Source: Pseudoalteromonas sp. P1-9 (GTDB lineage Bacteria; Pseudomonadota; Gammaproteobacteria; Enterobacterales; Alteromonadaceae). Taken from it: DNA of 64,000 nt. The position numbers were made by a program, and so were the translations under genes. The notes under the pieces are model-generated. The model made no database searches. It had not been told where the DNA came from and saw only the letters and a program-made list of their open reading frames with translations. The stretch is taken from NCBI RefSeq assembly GCF_001399975.1, contig NZ_LKBD01000025.1, positions 1 through 64,000 on the forward strand, given 5' to 3'. Positions 36,787 through 46,084 of the stretch are shown here, in pieces (the stretch's first letter is position 1; each line of letters starts with the position of its first letter).

Positions 36787-38475
36787 ATGCAATCTGTCGT
36801 TATTGTATTGCTCGGCATTATCGGCATGCTGTTTGGCTGGTTTGTCTATTCTAAGTTTATTGCAAGTCGCATTTTCCAAATGGATGACAAGTACATTACC
36901 CCTGCTCATCAAATTAATGATGGCGTTGACTTTGTACCAACCAAAAAAGTGGTACTTTGGGGTCACCACTTTACCTCTGTTGCTGGCGCAGCACCGATTG
37001 TTGGTCCTGCCATTGCGGTTTATTGGGGCTGGGTACCCGCTGTTATTTGGGTAGTACTCGGGACTATTTTCTTTGCTGGTGTTCACGATATGGGCGCACT
37101 TTGGGCGAGCAGTCGCCACAAAGGTAAATCAATTGGCGCACTATCAGAAGAAGTTATCGGTAAACGCACCCGCGCTTTATTCATGATAGTGGTATTTTTA
37201 GTGCTGTTAATGGTTAATGCGGTATTTGGCGTGGTGATTGCCAACTCATTTGTTAGCCAACCAACTGCAGTATTGCCAGCGTGGGCTGCGATTGTGTTTG
37301 CCTTAATTATTGGTCAGTTAATTCGCCGCAACTTTAACTTAGTGTTTTTGTGTTTGTTGGGAGTAGTCGCGCTTTACTTAACCGTGTATGCAGGTAGCGA
37401 AATGCCACTGGCCTTACCAAAAGAAATGTTCGGGTTAAGTGACAAAGCGAACTGGATTATTTTGCTATTTATATATGCCGCTGTCGCATCATTATTACCT
37501 GTGTGGGTGCTGCTACAACCTCGTGACTTTATTAATGGTGTTCAGCTATTGGTAGGGTTAGTGTTACTTTACGGCGCCGTATTTATGTTTATGCCTGACA
37601 TTACCGCACCTGCTTTTAATAGCGAAGTCGCAGAGTCTACGCCAAGTATTATCCCACTATTGTTCGTCACGATTGCCTGTGGTGCGGTATCTGGTTTCCA
37701 CGGTATTGTATCGAGCGGCACCAGTTCAAAACAATTAGATAAAGATACCGATGCACGGTTCGTTGGTTATTTAGGTGCTGTTGGTGAAGGTTCGCTTGCC
37801 CTTATTACCATTGTTGCTGTCAGTGGTGTAACACTCGCAATGAGCCCACAGGAGTGGCACGAAGTGTATAGCCATCTCGGTGCTGGCAGTGTCGGCGCAT
37901 TTATTCAAGGTGGCTCAAACCTAATCTTCCAAGGTTGGGGCATTCCATCTGAACTTGCGTCGACCTTACTTGCTGTAATGGTTGTATTGTTTGCTGGAAC
38001 AACAATGGACTCAGGTGTTCGCTTGCAGCGCTATATTATTCAAGAATGGGGCGAAATATATCAGATCAGCGCATTTAGGAATGGCATTATTGCTACACTG
38101 ATTGCTGTTGCGTGTTGTTTATTATTAGCGTTTGGTGCAGGCGGTTCGTCTGGTTCGGGCGGCATGATCATTTGGCCATTATTCGGCTCAACTAACCAAA
38201 TCCTTGCCAGTTTAACACTGTTAGTTATTTCTGTGATGTTAATAAAGATGGGGCGACCTGCACGTTACACATTAGTGCCCATGCTATTTGTGCTAGTGAT
38301 GGCATTTTTCGCCGGCATACTTAAACTGCAAGAATACTACAGTGCGGGTAATTGGTTATTAGTTACCTTAGATATTATTGTGTTAGTCGTGTGTGTTTTA
38401 GTAATGCTCGAAGCGTGGACAGTAATCAAAGCGCAAAAGCAGCAGTTAGCGCCAACGACCGAAGAAAATGACTAA
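36787..38475 (+). CDS. Carbon starvation protein CstA family transporter
   Basis: A 562-residue polytopic membrane protein with about 16 hydrophobic segments. It opens with the CstA-type pattern DGVDFVPTKKVVLWGHHFTSVAGAAPIVGPA and contains GVHDMGALWASSRHKGKS and the conserved loop GFHGIVSSGTSSKQL. CstA/BtsT-type proteins import peptides or pyruvate during carbon limitation. This is shorter than E. coli CstA (701), lacking the C-terminal part, so the substrate is uncertain. Single gene with a terminator shared with htpG. Confidence 0.9.
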   Translation: MQSVVIVLLGIIGMLFGWFVYSKFIASRIFQMDDKYITPAHQINDGVDFVPTKKVVLWGHHFTSVAGAAPIVGPAIAVYWGWVPAVIWVVLGTIFFAGVHDMGALWASSRHKGKSIGALSEEVIGKRTRALFMIVVFLVLLMVNAVFGVVIANSFVSQPTAVLPAWAAIVFALIIGQLIRRNFNLVFLCLLGVVALYLTVYAGSEMPLALPKEMFGLSDKANWIILLFIYAAVASLLPVWVLLQPRDFINGVQLLVGLVLLYGAVFMFMPDITAPAFNSEVAESTPSIIPLLFVTIACGAVSGFHGIVSSGTSSKQLDKDTDARFVGYLGAVGEGSLALITIVAVSGVTLAMSPQEWHEVYSHLGAGSVGAFIQGGSNLIFQGWGIPSELASTLLAVMVVLFAGTTMDSGVRLQRYIIQEWGEIYQISAFRNGIIATLIAVACCLLLAFGAGGSSGSGGMIIWPLFGSTNQILASLTLLVISVMLIKMGRPARYTLVPMLFVLVMAFFAGILKLQEYYSAGNWLLVTLDIIVLVVCVLVMLEAWTVIKAQKQQLAPTTEEND

Positions 38476-38494
38476 TTTAACTAACCACTAACAA

Positions 38495-38522
38495 CAAAAA
38501 AGGGCGCTTAGCGCCCTTTTCT
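38495..38522. terminator. Bidirectional terminator between cstA and htpG
   Basis: AAAAAAGGGCGC-TTA-GCGCCCTTTT between convergent stop codons. Confidence 0.85.
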
Positions 38523-38536
38523 TTTAACCAGATTGG

Positions 38537-40447
38537 TTACTTGCTTAAATCTAACATTAGTTTGTTTAAGCGAGATACAAAGCCTGCTGGGTCTTTCAAG
38601 CTGCCACGCTCTGCAAGTAATGCTTGGTCAAACAGTACATCAGCCCATTGTGCAAAGTTGTCTTCATCTAGCACATCATTTAAGTGCTTAACAAGTTGAT
38701 GCTCTGGGTTTAACTCAAACACTGGCTTAGTTTCAGGTGCTTGTTGACCGATTTGCTCCATTAGCTTTTGCATTTGCGAACTCATGTCGTGTTCATCGGC
38801 AACAACACAGGCTGGCGAGTCTGTTAAACGGTGAGTAAAGCGCACTTCTTTCACTTTATCACCCAGCGCTGTTTTAACACGCTCAATTAAGCCTTCTACT
38901 TCTTTTTCAGACGCTTCTTGCTCTTTCTTGCTCTCTTCATCATCCAGATCACCAAGGTCTAAATCACCACGGGTGATTGATGTTAGCTGTTTACCATCAA
39001 ATTCCGTCAGGTGACTCATCATCCATTCATCAACACGGTCAGAAAGCAGTAACACTTCAATGCCTTTCTTACGGAAGATCTCAAGGTGTGGCGAACTTTT
39101 CGCTGCTTGGAAGCTATCAGCCACAACATAATAAATCTTATCTTGGCCTTCTTTCATGCGCGCAATGTATTGTTCAAGCGATACATTTTGTGTCTCAAGA
39201 TCTGAGTCAGTTGACGCGAAACGAAGTAGCTTAGCAATGGCTTCTTTGTTTGCCATATCTTCAGCTGGACCTTCTTTAATCACTTGGCCAAACTCATTCC
39301 AGAATGTTTGATATTCTTCTGGTTTATTTTTACCCATACGATCAAGCATTTTAAGTACACGCGATGTGCAGCCTTTACGAATTGCTTGCGTCACTTTGTT
39401 GTCTTGTAAAATTTCACGCGACACATTAAGTGGAAGGTCGTTTGAATCTAATAAGCCTTTAACAAAACGTAAGTAGTTAGGCATAAACTGTTCAGCATCA
39501 TCCATAATGAATACACGTTGCACATACAGTTTTAAGCCGTGTTGACGGTCGCGATTCCACATATCAAATGGCGCTTTTTTAGGAATATAAAGTAGGCTTG
39601 TGTACTCTGTTTTACCTTCTACTTTATTGTGAGCCCATGTTAGTGGCTCTTCCCAATCGTGACCAACGTGCTTGTAGAATTCTTTGTATTCTTCATCAGA
39701 TATTTCTGATTTATCACGAGTCCAAAGCGCTGTTGCTTTATTAATTGCCTGCCACTCACCAGGCGTTGCTGGAATTTTCTCGCCATCAGGACCTTCTGAT
39801 TCTTCCGTTGGCGCTTGATACATTTCCACTGGAATTGATACGTGATCTGAGTATTTAGTTACGATTGAACGTAAACGGAATTCTTCTAAAAATTCTTTTT
39901 CATCGTCACGTAAGTGCAGAATAATTTCGGTACCACGCTCAGCTTTTTCGATATCCGCTAGCGTATATTCACCTTCACCTTGTGAGTGCCATTCAGTTGC
40001 CTGCGCTTCACCCGCTTTACGAGTACGCACTGTCACACTATCAGCAACGATAAACGCTGAATAAAAGCCTACACCAAACTGACCAATTAGTTGTGAATCA
40101 CGTGCTTGATCGCCCGTTAAGTTCTGGAAAAATTCAGCCGTGCCTGATTTTGCGATGGTACCAAGTGAACTAATCACTTCTTCGCGACTCATACCAATAC
40201 CGTTATCTGAGATAGTTACGGTGTTAGTATCTTTATCAGCGCTAATACGCACGCGTAACTCGCCATTACCTTCGTAAAGGTCGTTATTCTCTAGTGCGAG
40301 AAAGCGCAGTTTATCTGCGGCGTCGGATGCGTTTGAAACAAGTTCACGTAGAAAAATCTCTTTGTTTGAATAAAGAGAGTGGATCATAAGCTGTAGAAGT
40401 TGCTTTACTTCGGTTTGAAAACCAAATGTTTCTTTCTGGGCAGACAT
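38537..40447 (-). CDS. htpG: Molecular chaperone HtpG (Hsp90)
   Basis: The 636-residue bacterial Hsp90. The start [14 protein letters not shown] at 40447 is chosen because GGAG lies 8 bases ahead; an in-frame ATG at 40462 precedes this SD and is rejected. The ATPase N-domain has [15 protein letters not shown] and [11 protein letters not shown], the middle domain has NVSREILQ, and the C-terminus has the dimerisation region. Cytosolic ATP-dependent folding of client proteins. No strong heat-shock promoter was seen in the short gap before the divergent gene. Confidence 0.97.
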   Translation of the reverse strand: MSAQKETFGFQTEVKQLLQLMIHSLYSNKEIFLRELVSNASDAADKLRFLALENNDLYEGNGELRVRISADKDTNTVTISDNGIGMSREEVISSLGTIAKSGTAEFFQNLTGDQARDSQLIGQFGVGFYSAFIVADSVTVRTRKAGEAQATEWHSQGEGEYTLADIEKAERGTEIILHLRDDEKEFLEEFRLRSIVTKYSDHVSIPVEMYQAPTEESEGPDGEKIPATPGEWQAINKATALWTRDKSEISDEEYKEFYKHVGHDWEEPLTWAHNKVEGKTEYTSLLYIPKKAPFDMWNRDRQHGLKLYVQRVFIMDDAEQFMPNYLRFVKGLLDSNDLPLNVSREILQDNKVTQAIRKGCTSRVLKMLDRMGKNKPEEYQTFWNEFGQVIKEGPAEDMANKEAIAKLLRFASTDSDLETQNVSLEQYIARMKEGQDKIYYVVADSFQAAKSSPHLEIFRKKGIEVLLLSDRVDEWMMSHLTEFDGKQLTSITRGDLDLGDLDDEESKKEQEASEKEVEGLIERVKTALGDKVKEVRFTHRLTDSPACVVADEHDMSSQMQKLMEQIGQQAPETKPVFELNPEHQLVKHLNDVLDEDNFAQWADVLFDQALLAERGSLKDPAGFVSRLNKLMLDLSK

Positions 40448-40640
40448 TGAAAACTCCGTCAAAATCTTAGGTTTTTGCTATAGTGCAATTTGATATAGGG
40501 TTGAGTTTCTAGATTTCAAGAGTAAACGTTCAAATCCGAAATAGTTGCCGAAATTAAGCGCAATTAGATTTACACTTGTTTTAAATATTCCCCGTAAACG
40601 ATACAATCACCAACTACGCTGTATTGAGTTAATTACAACA

Positions 40641-41846
40641 ATGACAATCGCAATTCGTACTCTGATTTTTATACTAATAATTTGTTGCACAGCCTTCGTT
40701 TATTCAGCAATCCATAATCGCAATGTGCAATTAAATCATTTTGATTTTCTCTCAAGTCATCAAATTTTGTCGCTGGAAAAAAAGCCAGCGCTCAACGATT
40801 GGTATTTTTTTGCTTATCCATTTAACAATTATCGCTATGGGCTATCAAACAAGGAAAAAGTTGATGGTAAATCGAGCGTATTTCTAATTAACAAACTGCC
40901 TAGCAAAGAGGGTATTGCAACCATTAAACAAACGATTGATGCTACGCCATTTGAAAATAAAAAAATTGAGGTATCTGGCTACGTGAAAGCCAGCAATTTA
41001 GACGGTGAGGCCTTATTGAGACTTTATTTAATTGATAATGAAGACAGCATTACTCGCCGCGCTGAAGCTAAGTTTATTGGCACTAAAAGCGACCTTGAGT
41101 GGCAGCGTTTTTCAGTAGTTGCGGATATTACGTCCGACATATCGGCATTGTCATACTCAGGTGTACTCCAAGGCTCAGGGCAAGTGTGGTTCGATAAATT
41201 TGAAATTAACGAGGCACCACATGATGCAAAAGACACGAGCACCCCTTTCGGTTATGTTAGGCCAAAAGATGATGCCCCCAGCGAAGACCGCACCAAATAT
41301 TTAAATATAGTTGGTTACAACACAACGCCATTTGGTAAATTTACCCTAGGGCCTCAATCTATTGATCTATCAACTTGGAAAATCAGTGACGAACTTGATG
41401 GTGAATACCAAGCGCGAAATGATGGCGACACCCTATTGCTCGAAAGTGTAATTGATACCCCTGACTTCGGTGTGCTGTTAAAACGATTTGACTTCGATGC
41501 AACACGTGCCAAAAAAGAAAACGTCACCGGCATCACCTTTCGCGCACAAATTAAACACCAATTTGTTAAGTCCATGGCAAGTATTTGGATGCGCATCGAA
41601 GACAAAGACAATAATTCCCTAGCATTTGATAACTTACGTTATACGAGTAGTGGTGGAACAAGAGACTGGCGCGACATTGAGGTAACACTCCCCATTACAG
41701 ATGAAGCCACCATAGTGTCGTTTGGTGCCTTACTTATTAGTAAAGGTAAGCTTTGGCTACGTAATCCACAAATTGAATATACCTACGAGCCTATCGCACG
41801 CAATACACAGTTATTAGCAAAGCCAAGTAATCTCAGCTTTGAATAA
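40641..41846 (+). CDS. Membrane-anchored protein with two beta-sandwich domains, unknown function
   Basis: The start at ATG 40641 (MTIAIRTLIFILI) gives 401 residues. One N-terminal membrane anchor (about residues 4-22) is followed by two domains of similar pattern, roughly residues 60-200 and 245-395. Each has a long strand-rich region ending in an almost parallel sentence: SGVLQGSGQVWFDKFEI in the first and FGALLISKGKLWLRNPQIEY in the second. These resemble galactose-binding-like (CBM-type) folds in envelope proteins. No catalytic motif. Probably periplasmic and anchored to the inner membrane. Upstream in-frame start at 40545 rejected. Confidence 0.65.
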   Translation: MTIAIRTLIFILIICCTAFVYSAIHNRNVQLNHFDFLSSHQILSLEKKPALNDWYFFAYPFNNYRYGLSNKEKVDGKSSVFLINKLPSKEGIATIKQTIDATPFENKKIEVSGYVKASNLDGEALLRLYLIDNEDSITRRAEAKFIGTKSDLEWQRFSVVADITSDISALSYSGVLQGSGQVWFDKFEINEAPHDAKDTSTPFGYVRPKDDAPSEDRTKYLNIVGYNTTPFGKFTLGPQSIDLSTWKISDELDGEYQARNDGDTLLLESVIDTPDFGVLLKRFDFDATRAKKENVTGITFRAQIKHQFVKSMASIWMRIEDKDNNSLAFDNLRYTSSGGTRDWRDIEVTLPITDEATIVSFGALLISKGKLWLRNPQIEYTYEPIARNTQLLAKPSNLSFE

Positions 41847-41904
41847 TTGGCTCATTTAGTAACTTAGTGTATGTTATAGCAAAATTGGAAAACTCAAACT
41901 CCTT

Positions 41905-42507
41905 ATGAAATTAACATCAGGCGTAAGCCAACTTGTTGAAGCCTTGCGCTGCTTGCCTGGCATCGGCCCAAAATCAGCGCAACGTATTGCATTTCACCTG
42001 TTAGAGCATGATCGCGATGGTGGTCGTCAATTAGGTCAAAGTTTAACGTTTGCAATGGAAAACGTCGGCCATTGTAAAACTTGCCGAACTTTTTGCGAAA
42101 CCGACCAATGTGATATTTGCTTAAGCACAAAACGCCAAGATTCAGGTCTGCTATGTGTCGTTGAGTCACCAACGGATATTCTAGCGATTGAGCAAACGGG
42201 GCAATTTCAAGGCCGCTATTTTGTGTTAATGGGTCACTTATCGCCACTTGACGGTATCGGACCAATGGAACTTGGTTTGGATGTATTTGAACAACAATTA
42301 AAGTCGGGCACCATTGAAGAAGTTATCTTAGCGACAAACCCAACCGTAGAAGGTGAAACAACGGCGCATTATATTGCTGATATGTGTGCTAAAAATAGCA
42401 TTAGTGCTTCACGTATTGCCCATGGCGTGCCAGTTGGTGGTGAACTTGATTTAGTAGACGGTATGACACTCTCTCATGCGTTTTCAGGCAGAAAGAAAGT
42501 CAATTAG
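41905..42507 (+). CDS. recR: Recombination mediator RecR
   Basis: A 200-residue protein. An N-terminal helix-hairpin-helix ([11 protein letters not shown]), the Cys4 zinc finger [16 protein letters not shown], and a Toprim domain with [14 protein letters not shown] and [10 protein letters not shown] are all present. RecR works with RecF and RecO to load RecA onto SSB-coated gaps. In E. coli, recR follows ybaB and precedes htpG; here it is separated from htpG by the gene at 40641 and the strands differ. Ends at a strong terminator. Confidence 0.97.
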   Translation: MKLTSGVSQLVEALRCLPGIGPKSAQRIAFHLLEHDRDGGRQLGQSLTFAMENVGHCKTCRTFCETDQCDICLSTKRQDSGLLCVVESPTDILAIEQTGQFQGRYFVLMGHLSPLDGIGPMELGLDVFEQQLKSGTIEEVILATNPTVEGETTAHYIADMCAKNSISASRIAHGVPVGGELDLVDGMTLSHAFSGRKKVN

Positions 42508-42524
42508 CCTGAACGAAGTTAAAA

Positions 42525-42554
42525 CAAAAAAGCCCGCAATGCGGGCTTTTTTTG
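42525..42554 (+). terminator. Intrinsic terminator of recR
   Basis: AAAAAAGCCCGC-AAT-GCGGGCTTTTTTT, 18 bases past the recR stop; it can also serve the leftward gene that ends at 42577. Confidence 0.9.
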
Positions 42555-42576
42555 TATCAACGCTAGCGTAAATTTT

Positions 42577-43251
42577 TTAGTCTAGTAACTTAGATTCAAT
42601 TCGTTGCGCTGCAACATAACAAATCAGTTTAACAATAGCACCGTAGTAAAACGTCAAAATTGATACCGCAAATGCGGGCCCAATTACACTGCTAAACTCT
42701 TGTGCACTAATATTTGATGCCATTGCTACCCAACCAATCAAGGTCGTAATGCCGCCACACCACAAAGCAGAATTTCCCAGTACCGAAAAAACACGCTTTG
42801 ATTGCACAAGTTCTCGCTCACTAAAGCTTCTTTCATCACTTACCACGCAACCAAATGCAAAGGTAAACTCTTGCCAAGACGTAGCAGCAATAGCAAAAAA
42901 GATAGCTGGAGGAAACACCAACATTGCAGATGGCACATCAATAAACGCGGTTACATCCGCACCCATAACCATGCCAAATACCATCATCGACATAAACACA
43001 ATTAGACTTAAAATAAACATGATTAACCCTCTTTGAGTTGTTGGCATAAAACGGTAGGCTAGATTAAACGTCTGCTGCCAATACCAATATTGAATTGCAA
43101 TCGGCGCGAGGCCTTGTTGTTGTTTTAAATAATACGTTTCTTCTAAATCGCCAATTACCGCATCGCGTATTGACGCAGGTAAGCTCCAGCTCAATAGTTT
43201 ATTTGCCAGCACCATTTCGTGTTTGTTTTTAAGCGGAGATGAACTATGCAT
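42577..43251 (-). CDS. Permease-prefix domain protein with MotA-like membrane region
   Basis: A 224-residue protein. The N-terminus, LLSWSLPASIRDAVIGDLEETYYLKQQQG, matches the small domain seen at the start of ABC-type permeases that pair with PadR regulators. The C-terminal part has four hydrophobic segments with a MotA/TolQ-like flavour: ADVTAFIDVPSAMLVFPPAIFF, then the segment GGITTLIGWVAMASNI and SVIGPAFAVSILTFYYGAIVKL. No transporter core is present. It overlaps the padR gene by 8 bases, so the regulator and this protein are coupled. Function unknown. Confidence 0.6.
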   Translation of the reverse strand: MHSSSPLKNKHEMVLANKLLSWSLPASIRDAVIGDLEETYYLKQQQGLAPIAIQYWYWQQTFNLAYRFMPTTQRGLIMFILSLIVFMSMMVFGMVMGADVTAFIDVPSAMLVFPPAIFFAIAATSWQEFTFAFGCVVSDERSFSERELVQSKRVFSVLGNSALWCGGITTLIGWVAMASNISAQEFSSVIGPAFAVSILTFYYGAIVKLICYVAAQRIESKLLD

Positions 43252-43579
43252 AACGTGCTAACTTACTTAACTGCACACCTTGCCATAAGGTATCAAGTGC
43301 ATTTTTAGCACGATTAAGTGCCTGCTTTCCTTGACCGGTTACGGCATAAAACTTCTTTGCTCTACCACCTCGTTCAGCAATCGCTTCCCCTTGCGAACTT
43401 GTTAACAAACCTTTTTTTTCAAGGCGTTCCAAAGTGGTATACAAGGCCCCTACACTCACATCGCGATCAATTGCTTCAATGAGCATATCGCGAATAGACA
43501 CCCCGTATGCATTGTCATTGAGTTTTAAAATGGCAAGCATCACCATTTGTTCAAACTCACCTAGAAACTTCTCTTTCAT
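43244..43579 (-). CDS. PadR family transcriptional regulator
   Basis: A 111-residue winged-helix repressor. The PadR signature LGEFEQMVMLAILKLNDNAYG and the wing VGALYTTLERLEKKGLLTSSQGE followed by RGGRAKKFYAVT are typical. It probably represses its own operon and the overlapping permease-prefix gene. Its promoter region runs toward the gene at 43835 (also minus strand). Confidence 0.9.
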   Translation of the reverse strand: MKEKFLGEFEQMVMLAILKLNDNAYGVSIRDMLIEAIDRDVSVGALYTTLERLEKKGLLTSSQGEAIAERGGRAKKFYAVTGQGKQALNRAKNALDTLWQGVQLSKLARYA

Positions 43580-43834
43580 TGCTATTTAAATATATTATTT
43601 TTATCACAATGTAGAATAAATAATTCAACCCGTCCAATTAATTCTACAATGTAGTATTAATATACGAATAAAGCGTGAGATAAGATAACCCGCATTAAAA
43701 GTAGTTTGTGCACCAAATTAATCTGAGTTGAGGTTAAATAGAATTTACAGATTCAATGAGTTATAGAAAATTGAACGCAAGTAATAAAGCCAAGCGTGGT
43801 TTTAACTGCTTGGCTTCCCTTGATGTATATTTTG

Positions 43835-44371
43835 TTATTTTTGACTTAGTATATTTTGCAACTCAACAATTTGCATCGGCGTTAAATCGGCCGTGTTCAA
43901 AAGGTGTTTTAACGCATGAAAAGGTCCATCCGATTCATCACCTTCAAATTTAAACTTAAATACTTGAGCCTGTTTTTCACCGTCACTCAAAACAAATACA
44001 TTGCTACCGCTTTGTGACGACCAAGCTTCATCGGCGTGTATTTCGATATGCTTTTCAATATCGCCCTCACCACTTTTAAATGCAAATACCTTCAATCCTT
44101 CATCATTTTCAACCTCAAGGTTACGTAATAACTGACGCACCTTTTCTTGCTTTTCAGGTGGTAAACCCGCAACTGCATCTTCAATTTGCTGCTCACTCGG
44201 CTTGCCATCGAACTGTAACTTAATAGGCGTTGTTGCCCCATCACTTATCAATTCAATATCGGTTTTGTATTCAATAACTTTTACTTTTTTCTCTGTATCA
44301 CCCGCCACCGCTGAAGTACATGCAAGTGCTAATGCCGCTAATGGTAAAAAACGTGTTTTTTTAAGTAACAT
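43835..44371 (-). CDS. Small secreted protein, probable target of the adjacent two-component system
   Basis: A 178-residue exported protein with a signal peptide MLLKKTRFLPLAALALACTSAVAG (cleavage near residue 23). The mature part is acidic and helical, with one LTxxQ motif (LTPMQ, near residue 166) as in CpxP/Spy-type envelope chaperones; that resemblance is weak. It is divergent from the histidine kinase gene, and its upstream region has a sigma-54-type promoter and two palindromes. It is therefore a likely target of the NtrC-type regulator at 46084. Confidence 0.6.
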   Translation of the reverse strand: MLLKKTRFLPLAALALACTSAVAGDTEKKVKVIEYKTDIELISDGATTPIKLQFDGKPSEQQIEDAVAGLPPEKQEKVRQLLRNLEVENDEGLKVFAFKSGEGDIEKHIEIHADEAWSSQSGSNVFVLSDGEKQAQVFKFKFEGDESDGPFHALKHLLNTADLTPMQIVELQNILSQK

Positions 44372-44420
44372 AGTTAATTCCTTGTTTAATTGGTTTTGTT
44401 GTTAACTCTGTTTGTTTCTA

Positions 44421-44437
44421 AGGAATTTTCATGCCAA
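44421..44437 (-). promoter_or_regulatory. Candidate sigma-54 (RpoN) promoter of the secreted-protein gene
   Basis: On the minus strand TTGGCATG-AAAA-TTCCT matches the -24/-12 consensus TTGGCACG-N4-TTGCA, with the -24 GG intact and correct spacing. The -12 element has CC instead of GC. It would place transcription near 44411, 40 bases before the ATG at 44371. Confidence 0.45.
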
Positions 44438-44505
44438 ATGTATAATCACCTGATTTAAAATGATTTTTATATTTTTTGAACATTTTAAGGAAATTGATTT
44501 TACCT

Positions 44506-44535
44506 ATATGCGGGTCGCATATCCTGATATCAGGA
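44506..44535. promoter_or_regulatory. Tandem palindromes, likely enhancer/operator sites
   Basis: ATATGCG-GGT-CGCATAT (44506-44522) and the perfect 14-bp palindrome TCCTGATATCAGGA (44522-44535) lie side by side in the divergent promoter region. They are about 95-125 bp upstream of the presumed start at 44411, at the usual distance for an NtrC-type enhancer. Confidence 0.5.
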
Positions 44536-44674
44536 ATTACAGTACAAAAACGGTGAACTCTTTTTTAAATGCTTAATTACATTTGATTCGTAACTATATA
44601 ACTTTCAATGTGTTGTATAGCTATTCTTAATTTAGGTATTAGCTGATAATCTGGTACAAAGTTTGAATTAATAT

Positions 44675-46084
44675 ATGACCACGTGTTATTTACATTCGAT
44701 AAAAAGGAAGCCGTCTTTGAGTATCAGAAAACTGTTAATTATCACTTTAGTGGTGTTGTTTGCCAGCGTCGCATTAATTCAAACGGCACTCACTATGTAT
44801 TTTAAGCAGCAAATCGAAAGTGAAATCTTAAGTAAAAGTGAAGTATTAACAGAAAAAATATTAGCCTCGACCAAAGATAAGGTTCGTAAAAAGCTAATTG
44901 AAATTGCCCCAAAAAGTGGGGATAACAGCGATATGAGATTTGAATTTCATATCGCGTCAGAATCCGATAGCGATGCTCATGCAGCATCTAACGCGCACGA
45001 AAACAGTACCACGGTTGTAAAACGCCATGTGGTAATTGATAAAGATAACGAACGCAGTATTGAAATTATTAGTCAGAACGCAGAGCAGATTGAAGCGGTG
45101 TTTATGGCTGTAGACGACTTAGACAATATGCAAGTACATCGTCAAATTAGTACCGAATACCTTACCGACAGTGCGAGCTTTGAACGCTTTACGCAGTCAA
45201 TTCTTTGGAGTATCGCTATTTCCTCTGCCCTTGCATTGCTACTGGCGCTTTGGCTTACCAACAAAATCACGCGACCAATTAATCAGCTAGTGCAAGCGAT
45301 GGATGAGTTAGATAACGATAAACTCGGTATTCAAATTCCTGCAAAAGGGGTAACCGAACTTAAGCGTTGTGCACAGCAGTTTAATTCAATGAGCAGCAAA
45401 CTGGCCGAATTCGCTAAAGTACAGCAACAAATAGAACAGAAAAAACACTTAGCGCAGCTTGGTGAATTAAGTCGCGGTATTGCCCATGCACTTCGTAACC
45501 CAGTTCACACCCTAAACTTAACCATAGACCAATATTTTAAAGCACCCGAAACAGAGCGCATTAAACTAGAACAGATTGCACATACTAAAATCGAGCATAT
45601 TGATAAAAATATTAATGCACTTTTAACCCTCTCCAAAGATAAAGTCGACAGAAGTACAGAAGTACCACTTGCTGCAGTACTTACGGATATAAAGCTCGAA
45701 CTATTATCAGAAAATATACCCATTAACATCAATTGCGATAACAGTATTAAACTCGTTGGCCTCGAGACCGAAGTGCGCAGTATATTACATACGCTTATCG
45801 TCAATGGTATTGAATCAGGCGGCGAAAACAACGTTATTGATATTGATGTAAATACACATGAAAACTCGGTAAACGTTGATATTAATGACAAAGGCAAAGG
45901 TGTAAATTCAGCGATTCAAGATCAATTATTCCAACCGCATGTAAGCGACAAATCAGATGGTGCCGGCATCGGCCTTTATCTCGCTAAACAGATTATCAAT
46001 TTATATTACGCGGGCGATATTCAACTTATTAACACCAGTCAAAATGGTAGTCACTTTCGCGCAATGTTTAAAAGAGAAGTTTAA
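44675..46084 (+). CDS. Sensor histidine kinase (HAMP, HisKA, HATPase)
   Basis: A 469-residue membrane kinase. TM1 is about residues 19-40, a periplasmic sensor about 41-170, and TM2 about 178-198. A HAMP linker (TNKITRPINQLVQAMDELDND) leads into the phospho-acceptor helix RGIAHALRNPVHTL with His271. The ATPase domain has NGIESGGENN, DKGKGV and GAGIGLYLAKQI. It is coupled to the sigma-54 activator by a shared ATG/TAA overlap. The signal sensed is unknown, but the acidic, charged periplasmic region suggests an envelope stress. Confidence 0.9.
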   Translation: MTTCYLHSIKRKPSLSIRKLLIITLVVLFASVALIQTALTMYFKQQIESEILSKSEVLTEKILASTKDKVRKKLIEIAPKSGDNSDMRFEFHIASESDSDAHAASNAHENSTTVVKRHVVIDKDNERSIEIISQNAEQIEAVFMAVDDLDNMQVHRQISTEYLTDSASFERFTQSILWSIAISSALALLLALWLTNKITRPINQLVQAMDELDNDKLGIQIPAKGVTELKRCAQQFNSMSSKLAEFAKVQQQIEQKKHLAQLGELSRGIAHALRNPVHTLNLTIDQYFKAPETERIKLEQIAHTKIEHIDKNINALLTLSKDKVDRSTEVPLAAVLTDIKLELLSENIPININCDNSIKLVGLETEVRSILHTLIVNGIESGGENNVIDIDVNTHENSVNVDINDKGKGVNSAIQDQLFQPHVSDKSDGAGIGLYLAKQIINLYYAGDIQLINTSQNGSHFRAMFKREV

